A DNA stretch of 64,000 nucleotides, from the NCBI RefSeq assembly GCF_022605165.1, contig NC_063069.1, positions 5,084,001 through 5,148,000 of the forward strand, written 5' to 3'. Shown here piece by piece: positions 55,108-64,000 of this stretch. The number at the start of each line of letters is the position of its first letter. The stretch's first letter is position 1. Below the pieces are notes generated by a model. The model made no database searches, was not told the DNA's origin, and was given only the letters and a program-made list of their open reading frames with translations. Made by a program: the position numbers and the translations under genes. Source of the stretch: Purpureocillium takamizusanense. Its lineage: Eukaryota; Ascomycota; Sordariomycetes; Hypocreales; Ophiocordycipitaceae.

Positions 55108-55458
55108 TTAACTTGCATATTTAGAAATTGGAACTAAGAGCATACCATGTGCAAAGTGCCGAGAGGTGTGGTAGAACGTGAGCGCCATCTTCTCGGGATC
55201 TGAGGATAGGCAAACGCCAGTTTGCCTAGCGATTGTGGACTTAATGGCAAACCCAATATTTTTGCTAAAGATGACGTATGTTCCGTGAGGGTCTCCCATA
55301 AATACATCGATCTTCTGTGTTGTAATAGACCCGGTTGCGCTGAGGGTGACGAATTCCGCCTTGGCATCATGAAATGCTCTGCGCAGTAGAGGAACCCTTT
55401 TCACTTTGACAGATAATGTCGAAGCAAGAGTACTTTGCGGTCTGAGACGAGGAGGCAT
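55108..55458 (-). CDS. Orphan frame, unknown
   Basis: A 116-aa frame between the two repeat copies. It has SITTQKIDVFMGDPHGTYVI and a mixed, non-repetitive composition unlike most shadows, but no motif I recognise. It could be part of a repeated element or chance. Confidence 0.25.
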   Translation of the reverse strand: MPPRLRPQSTLASTLSVKVKRVPLLRRAFHDAKAEFVTLSATGSITTQKIDVFMGDPHGTYVIFSKNIGFAIKSTIARQTGVCLSSDPEKMALTFYHTSRHFAHGMLLVPISKYAS

Positions 55459-55651
55459 GGCTGTCGATGGACGGAAGAATCCGCGTTTGCGACGGTGGTG
55501 AGCTCAACCGCTATAATCCCTGGAGGTGGCGACGAGGAATTGAAAGGCGTGAATGCGTTGATCCGGCCGCCATATGGAACATACATAATGCCATCCCCAC
55601 TTCTACCCATATTACCTAATAGCGGTCCCGTCGTTACCCGCTATTATAAGG

Positions 55652-55868
55652 TAGCCCATAAAGTACGGAATGGCTTTAATAGTACCGGGGCTCAATGCCA
55701 CTTGTTGGCTATTGGTGCGGCCCAATCTGTAAGTGCTAGTCTAATGCATTTATAACAGAATCGCCCCTCGATGCATGTGCATGGAAGAGGGGCCTGATAT
55801 ATAATGCAATGTGATGTTGCCTGGAACGTAGGCTTGGGCCCTTTGCGCGCATGAATGTGACCAAGATT
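55652..55868 (+). repeat. Diverged direct repeat, copy B
   Basis: See copy A at 54605-54825. Copy B is richer in TpA (for example CATAAAGTAC against CATGAAGTAC, and ATATATAATGCAAT against ATATAGAGTGCAAT). Confidence 0.6.
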
Positions 55869-56107
55869 GAATGCCTATCAATTGCCGGGTCACCTCATGC
55901 GACGCGGGGACCGCCTCCCATGTCTTTGTGGTCGTGACGTGGAAGCCCCGGGTTTGTGGAATTGCTTCGGGGACTATATGGCAGGTGCAGCCCACGAAGC
56001 TCTTTGCCATACGAGCCATTCAACTCATACGAAGTACAAAGTAGTTGGGCTACACTTTTACGTGACCAAATTGTCTTCCCGCTACTTACATACCAATCAC
56101 AGAAACC

Positions 56108-58097
56108 ATGAGGCTTGCCCTCGCCTTGCCCCTGTGTATGTAAGAAGCGTTCAGCCATCGATCACGGAATAGGACGACTGTGGTCCATCACAGGCTAATC
56201 GGTTCCCGCTCTCGCAGGCCTGTCCGTTTTCACGTTCGCCCTTGATGTCACCATTGTCGGCGACACCAATCGCGACGGTACCGTCGACGTCACGGGGGAC
56301 ACCGACCTCCATGGAAGAGATACATGGACGGACCGAAGGGGCGCCATCTTTCTAGCCAACATTGGAGACACGAATCGTCGCTGCTCCTCCAATGTTACCG
56401 ACGCCCGCTCGCTGACGCTCATGCTGGACAATTGTAACGATGCCTCGGGCAATGAGCAGAGGAACCCGAAGTACTTGGCACCACTGAGAACGCTACCGAT
56501 CCAAGGTCTAAGCGACAAGGCCGTTGGATCTGTCCGCGTTACGGACGAGGCAGCAGCCGAAAAGGTACGCATCTTCCATAGCCGGGGCCAAGAGTGGGCG
56601 TATGTCTCGCCAGACTACGTTTTCGCGAGCGTGTACCTTAGGAACGGCCTCGAGCTCGGAATCGATGCCCGGGACATACGCCGTCCGGGGAAATGGGATG
56701 GAAGGGTGACGATTGAGATTCAAGTCCGAGATGGCAACGAAGAAGCCAAAGACAAGGTTGCTCTCCGAGTCGCCCCGATCATCACCCACCACCATGGGCA
56801 ACCTGTCAAGCAAATCATAGCGATTAAGACGTCGATACCATATCACCAAGTATTTGCCGACGATCTAACTTACATTACTACGGCTGCAGGCATAAACAAA
56901 CCACCAGTCATCGCAACCACGAGGGAGGGCAATATCTGGGCTCAAGACCAGTTCGAGGCAGCCTACACAAGCATGCCGGGACCAAACAGCAGTTCCATCG
57001 TCCTGGAGGTCATGGTTGTGGCCGCACTGGAAAGACAGGGTAGCGGGCCTATCGTTAAGCAGCTCCTATCTGACAGTGTGGGCGCTGTGCGACATCACAA
57101 GCTTGTCCGAGTCGACGACAATTGGATCAAACAGACCATCGAGCCAACAGGTAACCTAGAAACGATTCCGCCCTATACTCATAACGGCAGATCATACCCA
57201 GCTGGTCGTGTCATCTTCGGTAGCAAAAGTGGGTTCAAGCCTCTCTTCCCGAGCCTCATGGAGGCGCAGGAAACGCAGAGCCCGGTGGAAGTCGACGTGA
57301 CCTGGCTCAGGGTAGGCCACGTCGACGAGTTTATGCAGTTCTTGCCGTCTCGAAGCCGGCGTGGATGGATCGTCGCGGTGACAGATCCCATAGCTACCCT
57401 GACACTCTTTAAAAAGGCTCAACAAGACGGACACGGGAACACCAAGGCCTTGTCACGGCCGGGCCTCGACACCGATCCGCCAACTTGCATACCCAACAGC
57501 ACGATTGACGATGTGCTCCGATTCCCCGGCTTTGAAACGATCCAGAAATTTAGCGCCCGAAACATTGCCAAGGCTATTGACGTCCTCAAGCGCGAGACGG
57601 GCATCACCGACGCCGAGATCCTACGAGTCCCTGGCCTTTATTACGACAAAATCTGGTCGTGTGATGATTCGGGCAAGTCGAAACTTAAGGCTCGTGATGA
57701 CATTGACGCCAGTACGATGCCAGCGGAACCTCAGATACCTGACATCATCAAGGCGGCCGGTGGTACTACAATGGCTCAGCTAGATACCCGAGCCGAGGAT
57801 GACGTACCTGATGAAGATTACTGGAAATATGAGGAAGGGGTTGTGGCCTTGTACCCAGCGGCTATAAATGGCGTCGTGCTTAACAACCCCACATATCTGG
57901 CCCCGAAACAATGGGGGCCCGTGATAAATGGCCGGGATATATTGAAGGAGCGCGTCACGGCCGCATACAAATTGGCGGGCTTTGATGCCTTGTACATTGA
58001 CGACTACTTCACGGGCCATGTGAAAGGGGGAGATGTGCATTGTTTGACCAACACGATTCGCGAGACCTCTGGCAAGTGGTGGCAAGGCGATGCCTGA
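56108..58097 (+). CDS. Secreted peptidylarginine deiminase (PAD)
   Basis: Exons 56108-56135 and 56218-58097 (82-nt intron GTATGT...CGCAG) give exactly 635 aa. A short signal peptide (MRLALALPLCLSVFTFA, split by the intron) precedes a calcium-site-like segment DTNRDGTVDVTGDTDLHGRD. PAD catalytic residues are all present: Asp253 in NIWAQDQFE, His377 and Asp379 in RVGHVDEFMQF, and the nucleophile Cys618 in GGDVHCLTNT. NNPTYLAPKQWGPVINGRDI, and DALYIDDYFTGHV before the Cys, are also family hallmarks. PADs convert protein arginine to citrulline. The length is close to the ~663 aa of vertebrate PADs. PAD genes occur sporadically in fungi; outside-the-cell action is inferred from the signal peptide. 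Confidence 0.9.
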
Positions 58098-58193
58098 GGA
58101 GGGCCGGTATATGTTGTCGCAAACCATGGCCGCACTGAACGGGCAATCGGCCCTTGATATAACATGTACAGCGTGCCCTAATCGTGTTGTACT

Positions 58194-59312
58194 CTATATG
58201 TATGCTCTCAGCATCTCCACTAGCGCCATTATCGCCATTGACTGTCCGTACGGCATGGGCGTGATGGGAATCTTCTTGTAGAACTCCAAGTCACGTCCCA
58301 TAGCCGTGCCAAATGACGTGTTCAGCAGCTCGCCCCCGTCGCTGACATTGTCCAACACGGCGCGCACGGCGCGAACCGCAGTCTCCTCGTAGCCCCTGTC
58401 CACGTACCGCCGCCGCCGCGCCTTGAGCATGCCAAAGGCAAAGCCCGCCGTCGCACTGGCCTCGACGTACGATCCTTCCTCTTTGGACACGTCGAGCAGC
58501 GTGCGCCAGAGCCCGTTCTGCGCCTGCAGCTTCTTGAGTGCCTCGCACTGCGCGGCGAGCGTATGCTCGAGATGCGCGCGGAGCGGGTCTTCGGGCGCCA
58601 GGTCGAGCAGCTCGATGAACTCGGGGATGGCTATGGTGAGCCAGCTGTTGCCGCGGGCCCAGCGAGCGTTGGCAAAGTTGTACCCGCCTTCGTTGAAGGT
58701 CCAGCCGTGGAAGAAGAGCCCCGTGCGCGCGTCGAAGAGGTACTGCACGTGCAAGAGGAACTGCCGCTTTGCCTCTGCGATGTAGTGCGGGCGGCAGAGC
58801 ACGAGGCCAATCTTGGCGAGCGGCAGGACCGTCATCATGAGGGTGTCGTCCCAGAGCTGCTGGTCGTTCTCTTCCAGGTACGTGACGTGCTGCATGCCGC
58901 CGTATTTCGTGCGTTGCAGGTCATGATACGCCCACTCCGCCCATGAGTCGAGCCAGGGGAGGTACGTGGGCTCGCGCGTGTGCTCATAGACGTACGCGAG
59001 GGTGAGAAAGACGGCCATGGTGTTGATATTCTTTGAAGTGCCGCCGGCATCAAAGCGCGCCCGGAACCAGTTCTCGATGATACGCAGGTACTGGGCATCG
59101 CCGGTGGTTTGATAGTACTGCCATATGCCGTAGAGGCCGATTCCGTGCGTCCATTCCCAGTCGTTCCAGCCCTTTGTATCGATTACGCGGCCATCAGGTA
59201 GCGTGAGAAGAAACTCGCCTGTCGTGTCTTGCATGTTCACGAGGGCGTGAATCAGGAGCTTGATCTTGTCGTGGAGCTCGCATGCGGTCATGCCGTGGAC
59301 GGTGGTGGGCAT
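58194..59312 (-). CDS. GH105 unsaturated rhamnogalacturonyl/glucuronyl hydrolase
   Basis: A 372-aa single-exon frame. It matches the (alpha/alpha)6-barrel family of YteR/YesR: DTKGWNDWEWTHGIGLYGIW, NINTMAVFLTLAYVYEHT, QQLWDDTLMMTVLPLAKIG with the catalytic Asp pair, FFHGWTFNEGGYNFANARWA then RGNSWLTIAIPEFIELL, and GSYVEASATAGFAFGML. These enzymes add water to the unsaturated uronic acid left by pectate or rhamnogalacturonan lyases. No signal peptide is visible, so it probably acts inside the cell on imported oligosaccharides. It is convergent with the PAD gene, 96 bp away. Confidence 0.9.
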   Translation of the reverse strand: MPTTVHGMTACELHDKIKLLIHALVNMQDTTGEFLLTLPDGRVIDTKGWNDWEWTHGIGLYGIWQYYQTTGDAQYLRIIENWFRARFDAGGTSKNINTMAVFLTLAYVYEHTREPTYLPWLDSWAEWAYHDLQRTKYGGMQHVTYLEENDQQLWDDTLMMTVLPLAKIGLVLCRPHYIAEAKRQFLLHVQYLFDARTGLFFHGWTFNEGGYNFANARWARGNSWLTIAIPEFIELLDLAPEDPLRAHLEHTLAAQCEALKKLQAQNGLWRTLLDVSKEEGSYVEASATAGFAFGMLKARRRRYVDRGYEETAVRAVRAVLDNVSDGGELLNTSFGTAMGRDLEFYKKIPITPMPYGQSMAIMALVEMLRAYI

Positions 59313-60033
59313 GTTGGCTAGTAGTAACGCGCTCTACGTGGTCCAGTGAGGCTTTGTCTAGTAAGAAAAACCGTCATTGGCCGTGGTGGATGAGCTGTAA
59401 GCTAGTTAATGAAGCTCTCATGAGGCCGTGACCGGAAGCCGCCCAACACGTCCAACAGCGTCCTCCCTAATCGGGCAGCTTCGGGTCACGATCAGCCGAC
59501 AGATGGGAAGGCATCTCTCCGCAGCTTTTCTCGGTCCAAACTGACACGGGGCGACGAAGGCTTGACATCTGGGGTCTCAGATGGCGGGAAATGCGGACAC
59601 CACCTTTACCCCATCGCGTGGCGGGACTCGGCTCGATGCACTAGTGACGCGGCAGTGAGCAGACTTGCGAGTGCATTTAGCCGGCGGGAGAGCTGATTGC
59701 TGGAGAAACCCTGCAACCCTAGACTTAATTCATAGTTGAAGGTGGTGTCGATGAAGTAGGCCGCTATTGACGACGATCCAAGGTGATCCGGGGTCGCAAA
59801 CTGGGGTAAAGTCTTCGATGGAGCGCATGCGATTGCCGGGACATGCAATGCGGCAAACCGGTCTCGGCGAGGGACCAACGAGACACTGGTTTGTGATACA
59901 ATGAGAGTCCAAGGGACCCTTGCTTTCGCTTCTCGGGTCAATGTTGGCCGGGCTCGTAGTGTCTACCCCTCTAGAGACGAGTCTCGTCGCGATCATATAT
60001 GTCACAGGGTGACGTAGATGAGTAGGAACGCCC
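59313..60033. other. Intergenic, divergent promoter region
   Basis: 720 bp between the starts of the GH105 and permease genes. No gene seen; no motif assigned. Confidence 0.5.
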
Positions 60034-61993
60034 ATGACTCCCAAGTCCGCTGTTCCCATCAACCTGCCATTAACGGCGGGAGCGTCAGAAACTGATTTGA
60101 GACCAGCAGATCAAAATCAGCAAAACATGGGCGTCGACACTAATGATGTCGGGTCCGCTGTCGAGAGGGAGCGCCAGCTCTCTGTTGATGCGGATACCGA
60201 AGCCAAAGATCACACCGACTACGAACGCGTTGACAAAGAACTCGCTAAATATGTCGCTTCGTCACGTATTGAGATCTCGCCAGAGAAAAACGATGAGTTG
60301 AGGCGTAAGATTGACAAACGCGTGCTCGCCGTCATGATCGCGACATACTTCCTGCAGGCCATCGACAAGGGCACTATGTCCTTTGCGTCCATAATGGGGA
60401 TCCGCGAGGACACAAACCTGACGGGGCAGGATGTGAGAGACCCCCCTCACCGCGGTGCAAATATGTCATATGGCGAACCTACCATGCTGACAGTGCGTAG
60501 TACAACTGGCTCACAACCTGCATCTACATCACGATCCTGATGTGGAGTACCCGCAGAACTTCACCATTGCCCGGGTACCTATAGCCAAGTATCTGAGCTT
60601 CAACATTGTCGCGTGGGGCACCGTTCTCGCCTGTACAGCGGCATGCACCACATTTGCAGGCCTGGTGACTGTTCGCACGCTGCTCGGTCTGTTTGAGTCT
60701 GTGTGCCAGCCGGCGTTTGTCGTCATGTCGTCCATGTGGTACAGGCGAGAGGAGCAGGCGGCCCGAGTAACGTATTGGTAGGTAGACGGACGGCGTGTAC
60801 ACCAGACCGGGAGGGAGAGTTGAGGCCCCTGCTTGGACTACCATACTGACTACGCGTCCAGGTATATGATGAACGGAACGCAGCAGATTGTCGGCGGTCT
60901 CCTTGCGTATTGCTTCAGTCTCATCACCACGGGACCGCTCAAGTCGTGGCAGTGGATTTTCCTCGTATACGGTGTCGTGTCGGTCATCTTTGGCCTCTTC
61001 GTGGGGTGGTGGTTGCCCGATTCGCCGATGAGGGCCAAGTGCTTCTCCGAGGAGGACAAGCACCTCATGGTGGAGCGTGTCCGCGACAACCAGACGGGCA
61101 TACAGAACCGCGAGTGGAAGAAGCACCAGTTCTGGGAAGGACTGACGGACCCGCAGGTCTGGGGCTATGCGCTGGTGCAGCTGTGCACGACGCTGCCGAC
61201 GTCCGGGCTGGGGGCCTTTCAGGGCATCATCATCAAGAGCTTTGGCTTCACGACGCTGCAGACGCAGCTGCTCGCCATGGTGCTGGGCTTCTACATCATC
61301 ATGGTCCTGCTTGCGTCGGTGTGGCTGGTCAAGAAGACGAGCCAGAACCTGCTGGTGATGCTTGGCTTTGTGGTGCCGTACGTTTGAGGCCCGTTTCGTC
61401 GGTGTCGTTGCCATGTGCTAATGCAGCAACCAGTTCGTTTGTCGGCACAATCTGCCTCATGACGGTGCCGCTCAACACGATGGGCAAGAAGATCGGCCTT
61501 GTGATTTGCTACTACATCACGCTGTCGTTTTGGTCGGCACAGACGCTCGCGCTGTCCATGGTGTCGCGCAATGTGGCTGGACAGACAAAGAAGAGCGTCG
61601 CAGTTGCCGTCAACTTCATCATCTGGGCTACGGGCAACGCAATAGGTACGTTACGTTGAATGTGTTAAGACATACAGATGCCAGACATGCGCCATCTGGA
61701 AGCAATACCTCCGTGGGCGCGCGAGTGCTAATACGACGGATGGCGGCGCAGGACCCCAAGTCTTCCTGGACAGGGACAAGCCCCGGTACTTTATCGCGTT
61801 TGCGACGCACCTGGGCTGCTACAGCCTCCTCGTCGTGGTCATTGTCGCGCTGCGATGGTACCTTGTGCGGCAGAATCGTCTGCGAGATGGCATGGCCGAC
61901 GCCGGCGTGCGGGAGGCGCGTGACGAGCGCATGCTGCACGCGTTTGAGGATCTGACGGACAGAGAGAATCCCAACTTTCGCTACGTGTATTGA
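60034..61993 (+). CDS. MFS anion:cation symporter (Dal5/Tna1-like permease), one-base frameshift
   Basis: Proposed exons: 60034-60432, 60501-60777, 60862-61377, 61434-61645 and 61752-61993. Family order is clear: IDKRVLAVMIATYFLQAIDKG (helix 1), NWLTTCIYITILMW, EYPQNFTIARVPIAKYLSFNI, LVTVRTLLGLFESVCQPAFV, MMNGTQQIVGGLLAYCF, FLVYGVVSVIFGLFVGWWLP, TVPLNTMGKKIGLVICYYI and RNVAGQTKKSVAVAVNFIIW. Dal5-type permeases import allantoate, nicotinate, vitamins or organic acids with protons. Within exon 2 the frame changes at about 60545: 'atgtggagtacc' lacks one G needed for the family's W-E-Y-P. Summed exon length is one base short of a multiple of three (1646 nt, 549 codons if repaired). The gene is therefore either broken here or carries an assembly error. 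Confidence 0.8.
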
Positions 61994-62234
61994 TGTGATG
62001 GCCCAGCTTGCATTTCGGTTCAGCTCGCGGCGCGAGTCAGCGGGAGAGAGACGGATCGGGCCATGAAGCCATCGCATTCTGTCTCTGATGATGTCGCCTC
62101 CCCAAATCGGTTGGTGGACGTATGCGGCGCAGGACGGAGTGGTCGTCGTTTCCTGCACGTCGAGTGATTCCACGCATGTGAGTCGCCGTATGAAGCATCG
62201 TATGAGTCGTCGTCTGTCATCAGCCTGCTGGTGT

Positions 62235-62266
<32 letters not shown>

Positions 62267-63346
62267 CTGGATGCAGGCAGGCCTTCGAATATGTGGTAGG
62301 TTAGTAGGCTGGGCTGCGAGGAACAAAATGGAACCTGAAGATCGTCGATGAGACACAGGCGTGGCTGGAGCCAACATCAGATGGCGAGATTGGCAATAGG
62401 GCCTGGACCGCGCCCGCCTGTCCGGCCCAGACCCCATCGGGGCTAGTAGCGGAGGCGCTTCGGCACGAACAGTCCGCCCCTGCCGGGCAAGCCCAGGGCC
62501 CTTTTCCAGCGCTCCAGCTGCTGCGCTTGGCGCACCAGGAGCCCACCATCCCGTGAAGGAGCCGAGCTGAGCTGGAGCCCCACGGGTCTGGTCCATCCAT
62601 GTAACGGCCGCCAACGCAGGCCCCACGCCCGTGCTACAACCTTGGCTTAATAGGTGGTCCAGCAGCCCTGGCGCGCCCGGTGGGTGCCTGTGCACTCACC
62701 TCTCGTACGTACTGGGCGCCCGGGCTCCATGCTCCAGTTACCCACAGGGCTGCCACTGGAGTCACCCACTAGGTGGTGGGACCCCCACGTGAAGACTGCC
62801 ATTCCCGTTTCTCCCGTTCCCCAAGGTCTTCCCAGTAGTAAACGAACCCGTCGTGTCCCTAATCCACTGTCCCAGAGGGCTGGTCCCGCCCCCATCTCTG
62901 TTTTGACAGCGGGCTGCTGCTGCTGCTTCTGAGACAATCTAGTGCTGCCTTCCTGGGTGGCCGTGTCGATCACTAGCAGCTGCGCTTCCACCCATCGTCT
63001 CGCACTTCTACTTCATCGCTTCCTCCATCCATCCTCGCCCATCGACCGACCGACCGGCTGCAGTCCGCCCGCGCTTCAATCCATCGTCGCGTCGCTCCCG
63101 GCCCGAGGACGCCGACGGGAGCCTGCCAATCACCCCGTGGTGTCACGAGCCACGACGTCTCAACGTCGCGACGGTTCAACACCAGCTACGGCGCTCTCGC
63201 CCAGCGCCGTCCCGTCGTGACCTCGCCGCGCGCCTCGCCTGTACGACGCTCAAGCATGCCGCGCCGACGACGGTAGAAGCGATTCGTCCTCTCTCCCGGC
63301 CAATAATGCCTGCACCGCGCCGCTCGGTTCCCCGGCCTGACCCGAG
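61994..63346. other. Intergenic, long 5' region of the histidine kinase gene
   Basis: About 1.35 kb. Holds a GT microsatellite and long pyrimidine-rich sequence before the start at 63347. A 355-aa minus-strand frame overlapping here and the permease is judged a shadow. Confidence 0.5.
62231..62266. repeat. (GT)n microsatellite
   Basis: GT dinucleotide array of about 18 units with one GA interruption. Confidence 0.9.
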
Positions 63347-64000
63347 ATGAAGCTGCGAGTCGCCATCCGAGAGCAGCTCGCCGCGCTCGTCATCCTGGCG
63401 GTTCTCGTCGCCCTCGCCATCGTCTCCATTCCAACATGGGTCTACGTCCATAACTTCGTCGTCGACGTCGAGTCCAGTGGCCTGTCTCTCACGGCCTCGC
63501 TCAAGGCGTCGCGCGTAGCTTCTGAGCTCGACCTCCTCTACACCCTGTGCCAGACCGTCGCAACCCGGGTCCTGCTCCAGCAGGCCTTCATCGATTTCTA
63601 CAATGGCAATGCCACCGAGCCCTTTGCCAATGCCCGGGTCGATCTGCACAGTGCTATGAGCACCAGCCGACTCACCAATCTGCTTCAGGCGCGATTGTAT
63701 TCCAGGAATGTCACGGGCAGCAGCTTCGGCCTCCTCAATGTTACTGGCGCGGAGACCGGCGACATCGATCTTCTCTACAACACGCCCAACGGCACCAGGG
63801 CTAAGCTCAGTGATACCTCCTATGGCTATCCGCCGTCGCTCTATCCCAACATCACCTACGAATCACTCGGCTACCCTAACCCCTACGAGCCCTCCACGCC
63901 CGCCTTCAGCGCCAACGCATTTCCCGGTGTTCGCATCAGTGACAAGGGCGGGCTGCTCCTTGGCCCGCTTGTCCTAAATGAATCCTACGCCTTGATGTCG
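63347..64000 (+). CDS. SLN1-type osmosensing histidine kinase, N-terminal part, truncated by window end
   Basis: The frame starts at ATG 63347 and is still open at 64000 (218 codons seen). It begins MKLRVAIREQLAALVILAVL then VALAIVSIPTWVYVHNFV, a basic start and first membrane helix. SLTASLKASRVASELDLLY and TRVLLQQAFIDFYNGN follow, as in fungal Sln1-like (group VI) hybrid histidine kinases, whose extracellular domain senses osmotic or surface stress and feeds the HOG pathway. The kinase and receiver domains would lie beyond the window. Several N-x-S/T sequons support an extracellular domain. Upstream is a long non-coding stretch. Confidence 0.85.
   Translation, partial: MKLRVAIREQLAALVILAVLVALAIVSIPTWVYVHNFVVDVESSGLSLTASLKASRVASELDLLYTLCQTVATRVLLQQAFIDFYNGNATEPFANARVDLHSAMSTSRLTNLLQARLYSRNVTGSSFGLLNVTGAETGDIDLLYNTPNGTRAKLSDTSYGYPPSLYPNITYESLGYPNPYEPSTPAFSANAFPGVRISDKGGLLLGPLVLNESYALMS

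Larger units (their letters stand above)
53902..56107. other. AT-richer gene-poor stretch
   Basis: About 2.2 kb upstream of the PAD gene. It contains a diverged direct repeat (listed separately), TATATA-like runs and one orphan frame of 116 aa. Nothing else is supported. Confidence 0.5.

Noticed and set aside
61628..62695. 355-aa minus-strand frame
   Set aside because: Overlaps permease exons and a GT microsatellite (His-Thr run) and has no conserved motif.
1..64000. CRISPR arrays, bacterial operons or prophage
   Set aside because: No regularly spaced repeats; gene structure is eukaryotic throughout.

Overview
The window is nuclear DNA from a filamentous ascomycete, most likely a Sordariomycete of the order Hypocreales. 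The evidence is short spliceosomal introns (about 41-206 nt, GTRNGT...YAG with CTRAY branch sites), GC-rich coding sequence, an intron-containing tRNA-Phe, and typical fungal families: an SLN1-type histidine kinase, Prm10/ThrE-like protein, HMT1-type ABC transporter, MFS permeases and a cutinase. The genus cannot be fixed from the sequence. Joined exons given here are my own reading of splice sites; where the summed length is a whole number of codons this is stated.

Layout. 0-3 kb is a decayed left edge: a broken protein kinase-like gene, a scrap of membrane-protein reading frame, and a dead Mutator-like (MULE) transposase. 3-6.2 kb is microsatellite-rich and gene-free. 6.2-9.1 kb has a PIP-kinase-like protein and a P-loop sulfotransferase-like protein, both on the minus strand. 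9.1-13.6 kb is empty and leads into a large Prm10-like membrane protein (13.6-16.4 kb). 18.0-20.7 kb is an HMT1-type ABC transporter. 21.1-23.8 kb holds two convergent genes of bacterial family type: a secreted NamZ/DUF1343 exo-muramidase and a LivJ-type binding-protein domain. 24.3-29.2 kb has a secreted mucin-like protein and a probably GPI-anchored cutinase-family esterase. 30.5-31.4 kb is a four-exon GST.

33.1-36.9 kb is the oddest stretch. Two convergent genes (a membrane/surface protein and a secreted M20 peptidase) keep their frames but carry 20 and 4 in-frame TAG/TAA codons. These sit where glutamine is plausible, with tryptophan TGG codons left untouched. This looks like a C-to-T (CpA to TpA, RIP-like) footprint that follows the sense strand of each gene.

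38-53.9 kb is ordinary metabolism and transport: two GNAT acetyltransferases, a DHA1-type drug/polyamine MFS, a sugar porter with a 14-nt first exon, an atypical SDR, tRNA-Phe(GAA), and a divergent pair (class III CoA-transferase and acyl-CoA dehydrogenase) suited to activating and oxidising an organic acid. 54-56 kb is a low-gene stretch with a diverged direct repeat. 56.1-62 kb is an accessory cluster: a secreted peptidylarginine deiminase with all catalytic residues, a GH105 unsaturated glucuronyl/galacturonyl hydrolase, and an allantoate-type MFS permease with a one-base frameshift. The window ends inside an SLN1-type histidine kinase.

As a whole, many products act at or outside the cell surface (NamZ, mucin, cutinase, M20 peptidase, PAD), consistent with a fungus that interacts with hosts or bacteria. 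That ecological reading is inference.
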